The position numbers and the translations under genes are program-made. DNA of 64,000 bases from Eubacterium oxidoreducens (GTDB lineage Bacteria; Bacillota; Clostridia; Lachnospirales; Lachnospiraceae), in NCBI RefSeq assembly GCF_900104415.1, contig NZ_FMXR01000008.1, positions 62,001 through 126,000 on the forward strand. The letters run 5' to 3'. The notes below the pieces were generated by a model. That model was not told where the DNA came from, did no database searches, and was given only the letters and a program-made list of their open reading frames with translations. Position 1 is the stretch's first letter. Every line of letters begins with the position of its first letter. Of the stretch, positions 33,814-42,524 are shown one piece after another.

Positions 33814-34938
33814 ATGGATAACCGAAAAAATATCGTAATAAAAGCAAGTGTATTTAACATATTGGCAACTGCCATCATGGCTTCGGCTAAAGTGGTGGCA
33901 GGAGTTTTGTCATCTTCTTCTGCGATGATAATGGATGCCGTCAGTTATTATTCTGACGTTCTTGTTGCGCTTGTGGTTTTGGTCGGCGTTGTGCTGGCTC
34001 ATAAGGAAGCTGATCAAAAGCATCCGTTTGGATATGGAAGAATTGAATACATCTCGACGATGTTAATTGCCCTGTTTTTGTTATACACAGGAGTGCAGTC
34101 TCTTGTAGGCGCAATGCAGGGGCTGATTGCCTGGATGGAAGCACCGCTTGATTACGACCCAAGTTATTCGGCGGCTTCTATCTTTATATTGGTGTTAACG
34201 CTGGTAATCAAATATGTAATCGGTTTGTATCTAAAGAAAAAGGGAACTCAGATAAAGTCGGATGGTCTTATGGCTGCCGCGGGAAGCGCAATTAAGAAGG
34301 CTCAGTTTTCATTTGCAACATTGTTTATTGCACTGTTATTTATTCTGACCGGGTTTAGTGCAGATAAGATTTTGTCGGTAGTGATTGCCATCTTTGTATT
34401 AAAGGCGGGAATTATGTTGCTTCTTAAGACTGTTGGTAATATTCTGGGCAAGAGAATTGCACCGGAACTTTCCTCGCAGGTAAAGAAGGCCATTGCATCG
34501 ATGGAGGGGGTCAATGGAGCGTACGATTTGATTCTACATAATTATGGCCCGGATAATTACCAGGGTTCTGTTCACATTGAGGTGGACGATGCGATGACAT
34601 TGCCACAGCTTGACACTTTGCAGCGTAAGATAGTGAATAAGATTTATACGGAATACGGGATTATCCTTACGGGAATCGGAATCTATGCTTCAAATTCAAG
34701 TCAGCAGGAGGCTTTGGATGAACTAGTGAGGATCAGAGCGCTGGCGAAAGAGTATGAGGTGATGGCAGTGCATGGATTTTATATGAATCCTCAGGAGAAA
34801 GAGATATCATTTGACGTCGTATATAGTTTTGAACATCGAGAAAGAAAGAAGCGATTCGAAGAATTAAAAACAGAAATTAAAAGCCGCTATCCTGAGTATG
34901 AAATTACGATGGGTATGGACTTAAATTATTCAGATTGA
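33814..34938 (+). CDS. Cation diffusion facilitator metal transporter
   Basis: 374 residues with six predicted membrane helices in the first 220 and a cytosolic C-terminal ferredoxin-like domain. The metal-site helices read SSSSAMIMDAVSYYSDVLVAL (Asp and Ser/Asp positions) and KHPFGYGRIEYIS, typical of the CDF family. The C-terminal part contains the HIEVDD segment. Divalent cation efflux (Mn, Fe or Zn) is expected; the metal cannot be fixed from sequence. ATG 33814 follows TAAGGAGC, 10 nt after the RND gene, so the two may be cotranscribed. Confidence 0.88.
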   Translation: MDNRKNIVIKASVFNILATAIMASAKVVAGVLSSSSAMIMDAVSYYSDVLVALVVLVGVVLAHKEADQKHPFGYGRIEYISTMLIALFLLYTGVQSLVGAMQGLIAWMEAPLDYDPSYSAASIFILVLTLVIKYVIGLYLKKKGTQIKSDGLMAAAGSAIKKAQFSFATLFIALLFILTGFSADKILSVVIAIFVLKAGIMLLLKTVGNILGKRIAPELSSQVKKAIASMEGVNGAYDLILHNYGPDNYQGSVHIEVDDAMTLPQLDTLQRKIVNKIYTEYGIILTGIGIYASNSSQQEALDELVRIRALAKEYEVMAVHGFYMNPQEKEISFDVVYSFEHRERKKRFEELKTEIKSRYPEYEITMGMDLNYSD

Positions 34939-35063
34939 CAATAGAATCCGGTAAAAATTGGACATAATTTCGTCGATATTCCCATTGGATTTTTCCCTTT
35001 AAAATTTAGTAGAATAGTAGAAGTTGCTTGAAAACGGATATGAAAATTTGGAGGATAAAAATT

Positions 35064-35564
35064 ATGGGAGACGCTAGATTACCGCGTTCCGGAAAGGAAG
35101 GCTTTGCATACGGAAGCATTATATGTGCGCTTACCGTATTGGTGATGCTGGTTTTGAATCTTGGAACGACATTTGGATCATTAGATGCAAGTACATGGGC
35201 AAGTATCGGGAAGGCTTACATTCCGGTATGGATTGTGGCAATGCTTTTGGAGACTTTTGTAGTTGGCAGGTTTGCGAACTTTATGGTTGGTAAGTTTTCT
35301 GAGCCGTCTGATGGATTTAACGCTAAGATTTTGTTTAATATTTTATTTGTCGTATTTGGAATGTCTGCAAGTATGACCTTTATAGGACCGGTGATGTTTC
35401 TGCAGCCGGTTAGTGAGGCTATTGCAGATTGGCCGCTTCATTGGCCGAGAAACTTCTGCGTGGCAATGTGGTGCGAGCTTTTGTTTGCACAGCCGATTGC
35501 CCGACAGGTGATGAAAAGATGGCATAAACATCAGGATATGAAAAGAAAAGCGCAGGAGGATTAG
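35064..35564 (+). CDS. Four-helix integral membrane protein, DUF2798-like
   Basis: 166 residues with four hydrophobic helices (about 17-37, 48-68, 87-110, 125-150) and a basic C-terminal tail. The N terminus GDARLPRSGKEGFAYGS and the C-terminal segment MWCELLFAQPIARQVMKRWH resemble the DUF2798 group, an assignment I hold loosely. ATG 35064 lies 9 nt after GGAGG. It is coupled by 3 nt to the following kinase-like gene. No function can be named. Confidence 0.7.
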   Translation: MGDARLPRSGKEGFAYGSIICALTVLVMLVLNLGTTFGSLDASTWASIGKAYIPVWIVAMLLETFVVGRFANFMVGKFSEPSDGFNAKILFNILFVVFGMSASMTFIGPVMFLQPVSEAIADWPLHWPRNFCVAMWCELLFAQPIARQVMKRWHKHQDMKRKAQED

Positions 35565-35567
35565 ATA

Positions 35568-36164
35568 ATGAAGAAGGATAATCTTATTATTAATATAGGA
35601 AGACAAAAGGGGAGCGGCGGTCATTATGTGGCTGAGATGGTTGCTGGGAAGCTTTCTATCCCGTGTTATGATGAAGAGGCTTTCATTAAGGAGACCGCAA
35701 AACGTTATAAACAGGCTGAGGCTGCGGTTACCAGACAAGATGAAAAAAGACCGGCACATCCATATTATTTTGCAGGCCAGTCGGTTCCGGCTGAGATATT
35801 TAATCAACAGTCCAAGCTGATTCGGGAACTTTCGATGCAAAGTGACTGTGTCTTTGTTGGCCATTGCGCGGATTATGTTCTGAAGGATTTTGAGAATACG
35901 GTTAATATATTTATCACTGCTCCTTTAGGAGATCGAATTGCTCGTGTGGCAAGACGTGAGGAGATTTCTATTTCCAAAGCGGAACGTTTAATTAAGGATA
36001 CCGACCACGAAAGGGCAGGTTATTATCAGTTCTATACACAACAGCGCTGGGCAGATTGCCAGAACTTTCATTTGTGCATCGATACTTCACAACTCGGATT
36101 GGAAGAAAGTGCAGAGCTGATTTATCATTTTATAAAGCATAGAAAAAAAGATATTGAAATATAA
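35568..36164 (+). CDS. Cytidylate kinase-like protein
   Basis: 198 residues of the cytidylate-kinase-like family (Cytidylate_kin2). The P-loop is GRQKGSGGHYVA near the N terminus, the substrate-binding region includes CVFVGHCADYVL, and the lid reads RIARVARREEIS. These proteins are common in Clostridia and differ from the true Cmk; their nucleotide or other substrate is not established. It is followed by a terminator. Confidence 0.85.
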   Translation: MKKDNLIINIGRQKGSGGHYVAEMVAGKLSIPCYDEEAFIKETAKRYKQAEAAVTRQDEKRPAHPYYFAGQSVPAEIFNQQSKLIRELSMQSDCVFVGHCADYVLKDFENTVNIFITAPLGDRIARVARREEISISKAERLIKDTDHERAGYYQFYTQQRWADCQNFHLCIDTSQLGLEESAELIYHFIKHRKKDIEI

Positions 36165-36172
36165 TGAATCAG

Positions 36173-36227
36173 GAAGAACCGATGATATTTACTATCACAG
36201 AATATGTCAGGGGTTCTTCTTTTTTTG
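36173..36227 (+). terminator. Terminator after the kinase-like gene
   Basis: GAAGAACC (36173-36180) pairs with GGTTCTTC (36212-36219) across a long loop and is followed by eight T. Confidence 0.75.
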
Positions 36228-36248
36228 CAGTTACTAAAATGAAAGCTC

Positions 36249-36277
36249 TTGATGAATTTGTATACAAGCATTAAAAT
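36249..36277 (+). promoter_or_regulatory. Promoter of formate-THF ligase
   Basis: TTGATG (36249-36254) and TAAAAT (36272-36277) with 17-nt spacing. The spacer contains the palindrome TTGTATACAA, a possible operator. Confidence 0.6.
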
Positions 36278-36339
36278 AGAGGCGTAGGAAAATTTTATTA
36301 AGAGAAAACTGTTTAAAACAAAAAAGGAGACATTGAATC

Positions 36340-38019
36340 ATGGCAGATTACAAGACAGATATTGAAATCGCTCAGGAATGTGAAAAGCAAAAGATTACGG
36401 AGATTGCGAAGGTTGCAGGAGTTGATGATCAATATTTAGAACTTTATGGTAATTACAAGGCGAAGATTGATTATCAGATGCTCAAAGACAAAGCAAACGA
36501 ACCGGATGGTAAGTTGATTCTTGTTACTGCAATCACACCGACTCCGGCTGGAGAAGGTAAGACGACAACTTCCGTTGGTCTTGCAGATGGAATGAGAAAA
36601 ATCGGTAAGAAGACAGTCGTTGCGTTAAGAGAGCCATCTCTTGGACCGGTCTTTGGAATCAAAGGTGGAGCTGCCGGCGGTGGATATGCACAGGTTGTTC
36701 CGATGGAAGATATTAACCTTCACTTTACCGGTGATTTCCATGCAATTGGTGCTGCGAATAACCTGCTTGCCGCAATGCTTGATAATCATATTCAGCAGGG
36801 CAATGCGCTTGGTATCGATCCTAAGCAGATTACCTGGAAGAGAGCTGTAGATATGAACGATCGCCAGCTTCGCCACGTGATTGACGGTATTGGTGGTAAG
36901 ATGCAGGGAGTACCTCGTGAAGATGGTTTTGAAATTACGGTTGCATCTGAAATTATGGCAATCTTATGTCTGTCTTCTGATATTACAGATTTGAAAGAAC
37001 GTTTGTCTAGAATTGTTGTTGGATATACCTATTCCGGAGAACCTGTGACGGCAAAGGATCTGAAAGCACAAGGTGCCATGGCTGCACTTCTTAAGGATGC
37101 CTTAAAGCCAAATCTTGTGCAGACACTGGAAGGAACACCGGCACTGATTCATGGTGGTCCGTTTGCCAATATTGCACATGGATGCAACTCTATTACCGCT
37201 ACAAAGATGGCACTTAAGCTTTCTGATTATACGATTACAGAAGCCGGTTTCGCCGCAGATCTTGGAGCTGAGAAGTTCCTGGATATTAAATGTCGCGTGG
37301 CAGGATTAACTCCTTCTGCAGTTGTTGTGGTAGCAACTGTTCGTGCACTGAAGTATCATGGCGGAGTTGCGAAGAATGATTTGAATGAAGAGAACTTAGA
37401 AGCACTGAAAGCAGGTCTTCCAAATCTGTTGCAGCATGTCGGCAATATTAAAGATGTCTATGGTCTTCCTTGCGTGGTTGCGATTAATGCATTCCCAACC
37501 GATACCAAGGCAGAACTCGACATGGTAGAGGCAGAATGCAAGAAGCTCGGTGTAAATGTTGCACTTTCTGAAGTGTGGGCTAAGGGCGGCGAAGGCGGAA
37601 AGGCTTTAGCTGAAGAAGTTGTTCGTTTGTGCGAGGAGCCGAATCACTTTAAGCAGTCCTATGAGCTTGATCTTAGCATTGAAGAGAAGCTCGAGGCAAT
37701 CTGCAAGAAGATTTATCATGCGGATGGTGTAGAGCTGACTGCCGGAGCCAAAAAGCAACTTACGAAATTAGAAGAACTTGGTTATGGAAATCTTCCAATC
37801 TGTATGGCTAAGACGCAGTATTCGTTCTCGGATAATCCGAAGCTTCTTGGAGCACCGAAAGGATTTACCGTTACGGTTCGTAATCTTAAGGTATCAGCAG
37901 GAGCCGGATTTATTGTGGCACTTACCGGTGATATCATGACTATGCCGGGTCTTCCGAAAGTACCTGCTGCTGAGAAAATTGATATTGATGAGAATGGAGT
38001 TATTACAGGACTCTTCTAA
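36340..38019 (+). CDS. fhs: Formate-tetrahydrofolate ligase
   Basis: ATP-dependent formation of 10-formyl-THF from formate and THF; 559 residues, the normal length. The P-loop-like [18 protein letters not shown] lies near residue 67, followed by [34 protein letters not shown] and DRQLR, all strongly conserved in the family. Ribosome site AAGGAG. It stands alone between terminators. With FchA and FolD encoded at 50.1-51.6 kb it completes the formate-to-methylene-THF route, used for purine and C1 supply or acetogenesis-like metabolism. Confidence 0.97.
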   Translation: MADYKTDIEIAQECEKQKITEIAKVAGVDDQYLELYGNYKAKIDYQMLKDKANEPDGKLILVTAITPTPAGEGKTTTSVGLADGMRKIGKKTVVALREPSLGPVFGIKGGAAGGGYAQVVPMEDINLHFTGDFHAIGAANNLLAAMLDNHIQQGNALGIDPKQITWKRAVDMNDRQLRHVIDGIGGKMQGVPREDGFEITVASEIMAILCLSSDITDLKERLSRIVVGYTYSGEPVTAKDLKAQGAMAALLKDALKPNLVQTLEGTPALIHGGPFANIAHGCNSITATKMALKLSDYTITEAGFAADLGAEKFLDIKCRVAGLTPSAVVVVATVRALKYHGGVAKNDLNEENLEALKAGLPNLLQHVGNIKDVYGLPCVVAINAFPTDTKAELDMVEAECKKLGVNVALSEVWAKGGEGGKALAEEVVRLCEEPNHFKQSYELDLSIEEKLEAICKKIYHADGVELTAGAKKQLTKLEELGYGNLPICMAKTQYSFSDNPKLLGAPKGFTVTVRNLKVSAGAGFIVALTGDIMTMPGLPKVPAAEKIDIDENGVITGLF

Positions 38020-38038
38020 AGAAAATAGAACAAAAAAG

Positions 38039-38075
38039 ACGGACTTTTGGCGAGCAGTCAAAGGTCTGTTTTTTT
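38039..38075 (+). terminator. Terminator of fhs
   Basis: ACGGACTTTTG pairs, with G-T pairs, with TCAAAGGTCTGT, followed by a run of T ending near 38075. Confidence 0.75.
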
Positions 38076-38109
38076 GAGTATGTTGAGAATTGGAAAGGAA
38101 TGGTAGAGA

Positions 38110-38433
38110 ATGATTAATTTATTAGAAGCGTTAATGATCTTTTGCTGGGGATTATCCTGGCCGGTTTCGATTCGAAAGTCGTGGGTTTCAAGGACGGCAA
38201 AGGGAAAAAGTGTTGTATTCGAAGTGTTTATCTGGTTTGGTTATGTGTGCGGAATTGTACGTAAATTTTTGCAGATCTTGCAAGGTGGAGAGTTTGATTG
38301 GCTTTTTTATTTGGCATTTATTTTTTATTTTCTAAATATTGCCGAAGTGACAATTGATATGTGCTTATGGTTTCGTAATCGTAGATTGGATCGAGAAATG
38401 GACAAAAATCAAGAAAAATGTCGGTTTTCTTAG
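38110..38433 (+). CDS. Small membrane protein, PQ-loop-like
   Basis: 107 residues with three hydrophobic helices: LLEALMIFCWGLSWPVSI with Gly-Leu-Ser-Trp-Pro as in PQ-loop proteins, VVFEVFIWFGYVCGIV, and FYLAFIFYFLNIAEVTIDMCLWF. It ends in a basic and polar tail. Function unknown; half-PQ-loop (SemiSWEET-like) topology is a possibility. A truncated paralogue lies at 40179-40349. The stop codon is part of a TTCTTAGAAAA motif that recurs upstream of the next genes. Confidence 0.65.
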   Translation: MINLLEALMIFCWGLSWPVSIRKSWVSRTAKGKSVVFEVFIWFGYVCGIVRKFLQILQGGEFDWLFYLAFIFYFLNIAEVTIDMCLWFRNRRLDREMDKNQEKCRFS

Positions 38434-38529
38434 AAAATTTGCGAAAAGACTTGATTTTTTTTTTTTTCAAATAATATATTCATAGCTTGGTTAATAAATG
38501 TCGAGCAAAAAAATCAAGGAGGCATAATT

Positions 38530-39408
38530 ATGAGGGAGAAAAAATCTAAAATTAGTGCATTGGTAATCGCCTTTGCCGTGTTGTTAACGGCTGTTGCTTT
38601 ACCAACAATGACGTATGCTAAAACAACACCGAAATTGAGCAGTGTAAAGTATTATTATCAAAGTGATGAGGGGTAGTCATTAAGTAACAAGGTTTCGTAT
38701 GTGTATACGCAGTCAGGAGCTATAAAAAAAGTGAATACAGCTTCTTATAGTGATGGAGCTAAAGATTATTCGTCAAATATGAAGTATACATATAAGAAAA
38801 AAGGAAAGACGGTTACCGCCACGGGAAAGATATATGTAGGAAAAAGCTATCAAGGAAAAGAGGTGGTCAAAAGCACCTATTACGACAAGTCCTTGAAACA
38901 TGTAAAAAAAACGGTAAGAAAAGTTTATGATAGTAGTAATAATCTGATAACTAAGTACATTTATACATATACTAAAAAAGGTGTTGAAAAGAGTTATGCA
39001 TACTACGTGGAAGGTGAGTTGTTGACGAAAGAGTCATATAATTTCAACAAAAAAGGAAAGAGAACGGACGGAACAGTTACAGAATATGACGCAAATGGAA
39101 CAGCTACAGAATATCAGTTAAAATATTCTTATAAAAAGGGCTATACATATGAAACAATAATGAATAGTGACGGTACTGTTCATAGTAAGTCAAAATATAA
39201 GACTGATGCAGCAGGAGTTGATGTATATTTATATAAGACTGATTATAGTTACTCTAGCGATGAAAGTGGTAATGTTACTTATTCTGAAGTAAAATATACT
39301 TATAAGAATACCTATTACAAAAAAGGTGTTTCTAAGGGGTGCTTGAAGACAACTATTGCATATGTTAATGGTGAAAAAAAAATAAAGACAACTTACAAAT
39401 ACAAATAA
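38530..39408 (+). pseudogene. Secreted Tyr/Lys-rich protein interrupted by an in-frame TAG
   Basis: ATG at 38530 follows AAGGAGGC and opens a frame with a clear signal peptide (basic MREKKSK, hydrophobic core, cleavage probably after TYA at about residue 30). Codon 49 is TAG (38674-38676, context GGG TAG TCA), yet the same frame runs on without a break to TAA at 39406-39408, giving 292 residues in all. The part after the stop is rich in Tyr, Lys, Ser and Thr, with alternating KYTYKKKG / YIYTYTKKG / KYSYKKGY patterns suggesting beta-strand repeats of a surface protein. It is either a recently inactivated gene or one needing amber readthrough. A terminator follows. Confidence 0.75.
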
Positions 39409-39424
39409 TATAAAATGATTTTAG

Positions 39425-39468
39425 GCTATCGCTTTAGATAATGTGGTTATTAAAAGCGATAGCTTTTT
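39425..39468 (+). terminator. Terminator after the interrupted secreted-protein gene
   Basis: GCTATCGCTTT (39425-39435) pairs with AAAGCGATAGC (39453-39463), followed by five T. Confidence 0.88.
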
Positions 39469-39604
39469 GTTTGAAAAATATAAAAACATGTCACTTTCTT
39501 AGAAAAGTGTGAGAAAACATTTCTTCTTTTTCTTTTTTGATAGAATATTTTTAGGTTGCTTTATGAAATGAGGGGATTAACAAGTTAGAGAGGAGAGAGG
39601 GAAA

Positions 39605-40102
39605 ATGAAAGTAAAATTTAAAATGCCGATTATCATAATTGGGTGTCTTATTGTATTTGGATTTGGATCCATTGCAACAAGTAATGGAATCAATAATCTA
39701 TTTATAGTTACAGTGGAGGCTGCAAGCACTGAGACAGTAAGTGGAACAATAAAATCAGTATCATGCACCTATCATTACGGTATAGGGTTCGGAACCTGTA
39801 ATACAATAGCAAAAAATTATACTTATAAGTTAAAGGTGCCGTTGACAAGTAAAGGAAATGTGTATCAGTCAAAAGTTACTAAAACGTATGTTGATAATAA
39901 TACAACATTAAAACGTATAAAGTTGTCGGTAGCACTTACCTGCGGATACGCATCATCACCAATCGTTCAATCTGTTTCTACTACATCAAGTAGTGTTAGA
40001 GTTGTTTACCAAGTCCCAGTGTTTGGAAACTTTAATCCAACTGATACATATAACTGTGTAGGAACAGGTGTAGTGCAAGTAAAAGTCGTTTATAAAATTT
40101 AA
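39605..40102 (+). CDS. Secreted protein of unknown function (165 aa)
   Basis: 165 residues with an N-terminal signal (MKVKFKMPIIIIGCLIVFGFG) and probable cleavage near VEAAS at about residue 40. The mature part is Ser/Thr/Val-rich with four cysteines (SCTYHYGIGFGTCN, ALTCGY, YNCVG) that could form two disulfides, and ends in VVQVKVVYKI. I do not recognise the family. AGAGAGGAGAGAGG precedes the start. It lies among other small exported proteins. Confidence 0.7.
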   Translation: MKVKFKMPIIIIGCLIVFGFGSIATSNGINNLFIVTVEAASTETVSGTIKSVSCTYHYGIGFGTCNTIAKNYTYKLKVPLTSKGNVYQSKVTKTYVDNNTTLKRIKLSVALTCGYASSPIVQSVSTTSSSVRVVYQVPVFGNFNPTDTYNCVGTGVVQVKVVYKI

Positions 40103-40178
40103 AATATAACAGATTTATAATTAAAGCATTCCTGAATTTGAATAAAGCAGCTAAGAGGTTAGAAGCAAGTGAAAAGTA

Positions 40179-40349
40179 TGTGGGATTGTTCGTAAGTTCT
40201 TACAGATTTCGCAGGGGGGCGAATTTGACTGGCTTTTTTATTTGGGGTTTGTATTTTATTTCTTAAATATTATAGAAGTAAGTATTGATATGTGTTTGTG
40301 GTTTCGAAATCGAAGACTGGATCGAGAACGAGATCAAATTGCTCTTTAG
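40179..40349 (+). pseudogene. Truncated, frameshifted paralogue of the small membrane protein at 38110
   Basis: Read from 40179, the frame gives CGIVRKFLQISQGGEFDW and on to MCLWFRNRRLDRERD, nearly identical to residues about 47-100 of the 107-residue protein at 38110. The N-terminal 45 codons are absent and the junction (TATGTG then GGATTG) lacks four bases compared with the intact gene, so the frame is broken. It is a degenerate duplicate. The rest of 40103-40511 holds no gene. Confidence 0.8.
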
Positions 40350-40511
40350 GTATATACCAACTATAAACCTTCTAAGAAAATGACACATTTAGCACAGAAA
40401 AGGTCGTTTTATTAGATGGAAACCTGTGCCATAATATATTCATAAAGAAACTATAAAAAATTTCTAAAGAACCTTATAAGAAGGTATCTTAGAAAAGGAG
40501 GTATTTTTATT

Positions 40512-41867
40512 ATGGCAAGTAATGCTAACAGAGGAAAGTTCCTCGCAAATGCGATACTATTATGTATCTTAGGTGTCATTTTCATGTTCCTGTATTCAGG
40601 ACTGCAAAATGACCAGATCAACATTATTTGGTCTTTTATCACTGAAGCAAATGGGGGCTGGAGTCAAAATGCAACAATTTTGCCAATGACAGTTGGTAAC
40701 TTTGTATGTATTCCATTAACATTTCTTTATGGTACTTTATTTGTAAAGTTTGGCGTAAAGAAACCACTTATGGTAGTGTTGATTATTACAGCTATTGGCG
40801 TGTTTGGAATTGTTGGGGCTAACGGTCTTGACTGCAATGGTGGTGCGGCATCAGGAAACTATGCGTTGTTCTTTGTATCATTATTTGTAGTAAGATGCGG
40901 ATGTATGATTCTTCAGATGGCAGGCTTCATGCTTGTTGCAAACTGGTTTATCAAATTCCGTGGACAGATTATGGGTATCGTAACAATCGGTTCTCCGCTG
41001 TTCTCGGTAGTTGGTACTGGTTTGATGTCTTCTGTCATTCAAGATAAATTTGATGGAGATTACAGATATTTTTATGTAGGAATCGCAGTTGTTATTATTG
41101 TAATCATCGTTGTTGTGGCGCTCTTTGTTAGAGATACACCGGAAGATGTGGGATGTTATCCGGATGGATTTGATCATGCGCCGGTTTCTGAGAAAATTGA
41201 TGAAGTTAAACTTACGGTACGTCAGGTATTAAGCCAGAAAAAGGGATGGCAACTTATTATTGCGTTCGGTGCATTTCAGTTTATCATTAATGCTTGTATG
41301 GGATCTATGGCAGCTCGTTATATTGCGTTAGGTGGTGGAGATCCAACCGTAGCATGGGTAGGCGTTGCAACAAAATGGTTAGCTGTTGGTGCTGTGCTTG
41401 GTATTCCAATGTCTTATGTGTTTGGATTCCTCGATGATAAGTTTGGTTCTATAAAGGCTTCCATCGTTTTGGGACTTTGTGAATTTATTCCGGTTCTTTG
41501 CTTAATGCTTCAGCCACAAGGCGGTTCGGTGCCTCTTATGATTGGTTGGGGAATTGGCGTAGCTTGTATGACAGGTGGTGTTCCAACACTTCATCCATGT
41601 ATTACATCTTATGCATATGGCCGTAGAGAATATCAGTCAGCAAACAGAATTATTATGGCAATCCAGCTCATCCCTTCAGCTTTTGCAGCTCAGATGATGG
41701 TTATCTTGATTAATCAGGGAAAAGCAACTATGGGATATGGAATTCTTATTGTTGTAATCATTATTGGTTTAGTTGCAACAATTTCTATGCTGAAGTTAAA
41801 AGATGCGAATGCTGCAGACCGTATGTATGCATCAGCACAGGAGAATTTGGCAGATAATGTAAATTAG
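40512..41867 (+). CDS. Major facilitator superfamily transporter
   Basis: 451 residues with 12 likely membrane helices. After TM2 comes the MFS loop FVKFGVKKPL, and a related LDDKFGSIKA lies after TM8. The overall pattern resembles the oxalate/formate and monocarboxylate-type MFS antiporters, but the substrate is not deducible. AAAGGAGG precedes the ATG. A TTCTAAGAAAA motif lies about 140 nt upstream, and a terminator follows. Confidence 0.88.
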   Translation: MASNANRGKFLANAILLCILGVIFMFLYSGLQNDQINIIWSFITEANGGWSQNATILPMTVGNFVCIPLTFLYGTLFVKFGVKKPLMVVLIITAIGVFGIVGANGLDCNGGAASGNYALFFVSLFVVRCGCMILQMAGFMLVANWFIKFRGQIMGIVTIGSPLFSVVGTGLMSSVIQDKFDGDYRYFYVGIAVVIIVIIVVVALFVRDTPEDVGCYPDGFDHAPVSEKIDEVKLTVRQVLSQKKGWQLIIAFGAFQFIINACMGSMAARYIALGGGDPTVAWVGVATKWLAVGAVLGIPMSYVFGFLDDKFGSIKASIVLGLCEFIPVLCLMLQPQGGSVPLMIGWGIGVACMTGGVPTLHPCITSYAYGRREYQSANRIIMAIQLIPSAFAAQMMVILINQGKATMGYGILIVVIIIGLVATISMLKLKDANAADRMYASAQENLADNVN

Positions 41868-41899
41868 AAATGTTACTCTCAAAATAATTAGTTTGTGAA

Positions 41900-41931
41900 A
41901 ATGGCTTCTGCAATAAGCAGAAGTCATTTTT
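41900..41931 (+). terminator. Terminator of the MFS gene
   Basis: TGGCTTCTGC pairs with GCAGAAGTCA (one G-T pair) around AATAA, followed by five T. Confidence 0.85.
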
Positions 41932-41971
41932 ACAAGACAGATATTCACATCAATTAGATGGGATATCGTTA

Positions 41972-41999
41972 TTGTAAAAAAAACATGATTTATTATAAT
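41972..41999 (+). promoter_or_regulatory. Promoter of the VOC gene
   Basis: TTGTAA (41972-41977) and TATAAT (41994-41999), spacing 16 nt, about 40 bp ahead of the VOC start. Confidence 0.65.
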
Positions 42000-42037
42000 T
42001 AATTATAAGGGAATGAAATAAATAGGAGGTTGTTAGT

Positions 42038-42445
42038 ATGGCAGCAAATGTATGTAATGTCCTTCATGTAGGAATCAGCGTTATGGATATGGAACGTTCT
42101 CTTGCATGGTATGAAGAAAATATAGGATTTAAAAAAGTAAAGGATGAATATGCTCCACCACTTGGAGCAAGAATTTGTTTTATTGCAGATCCAAATGGAT
42201 TTGAGATTGAATTGTTTCAATATGACGAACCAAAGGCAATTCCGGAAGAACGAAAAATGCCAAATTCTGACTTGCAGACAGTAGGAACAAAGCATATGGC
42301 AATCAGGACAGACAATATGCCAGCGCTTCGCGAAAGGTTTGTAAAAAATGGTGTGGATATCGCACATGAAGTAACGATGGGGACAGAGTCTGTCATGTTT
42401 GTAAGAGATCCGGATGGAGTGCTGATTGAATTTATTCAGAAGTAA
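42038..42445 (+). CDS. VOC-family (glyoxalase/dioxygenase-like) protein
   Basis: 135 residues, two beta-alpha-beta-beta-beta modules. The expected metal ligands are present: His in VLHVGIS, Glu in GFEIELFQY, His in GTKHMAIR and Glu in GVLIEFIQK. This matches lactoylglutathione-lyase-like VOC proteins; Clostridia generally lack glutathione, so methylmalonyl-CoA-epimerase-like or other chemistry is possible. AGGAGG precedes the ATG. Single gene with its own promoter and terminator. Confidence 0.87.
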   Translation: MAANVCNVLHVGISVMDMERSLAWYEENIGFKKVKDEYAPPLGARICFIADPNGFEIELFQYDEPKAIPEERKMPNSDLQTVGTKHMAIRTDNMPALRERFVKNGVDIAHEVTMGTESVMFVRDPDGVLIEFIQK

Positions 42446-42448
42446 AAA

Positions 42449-42490
42449 TGGGGGCCTGGCAGATAATGGATATCTGAGCGGGTCTTTTTC
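42449..42490 (+). terminator. Terminator of the VOC gene
   Basis: A hairpin built on GGCAGATA/TATCTGAGC, with outer GGGCC/GGTC pairing, followed by five T. Confidence 0.65.
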
Positions 42491-42524
42491 CCATATATTG
42501 AGAAAAATTTGCTAAAGGATATTT

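Larger units (their letters stand above)
38428..40380 (+). promoter_or_regulatory. Shared TTCTnAGAAAA motif upstream of three genes
   Basis: TTCTTAGAAAA occurs at about 38428-38438 and 39498-39508, and TTCTAAGAAAA at about 40370-40380, roughly 100, 107 and 140 nt ahead of the secreted-protein gene (38530), the secreted protein at 39605 and the MFS gene (40512). After copies 1 and 2 the sequence remains similar (TG.GA.AA...T-rich, then AATAT). AATATATTCATA follows copies 1 and 3. This suggests a common operator or promoter. Confidence 0.45.

Noticed and set aside
36165-36339. Tetrahydrofolate riboswitch upstream of fhs
   Set aside because: The region shows only a terminator and a promoter; no THF aptamer-like pairing was seen. 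The same holds for the space ahead of fchA.
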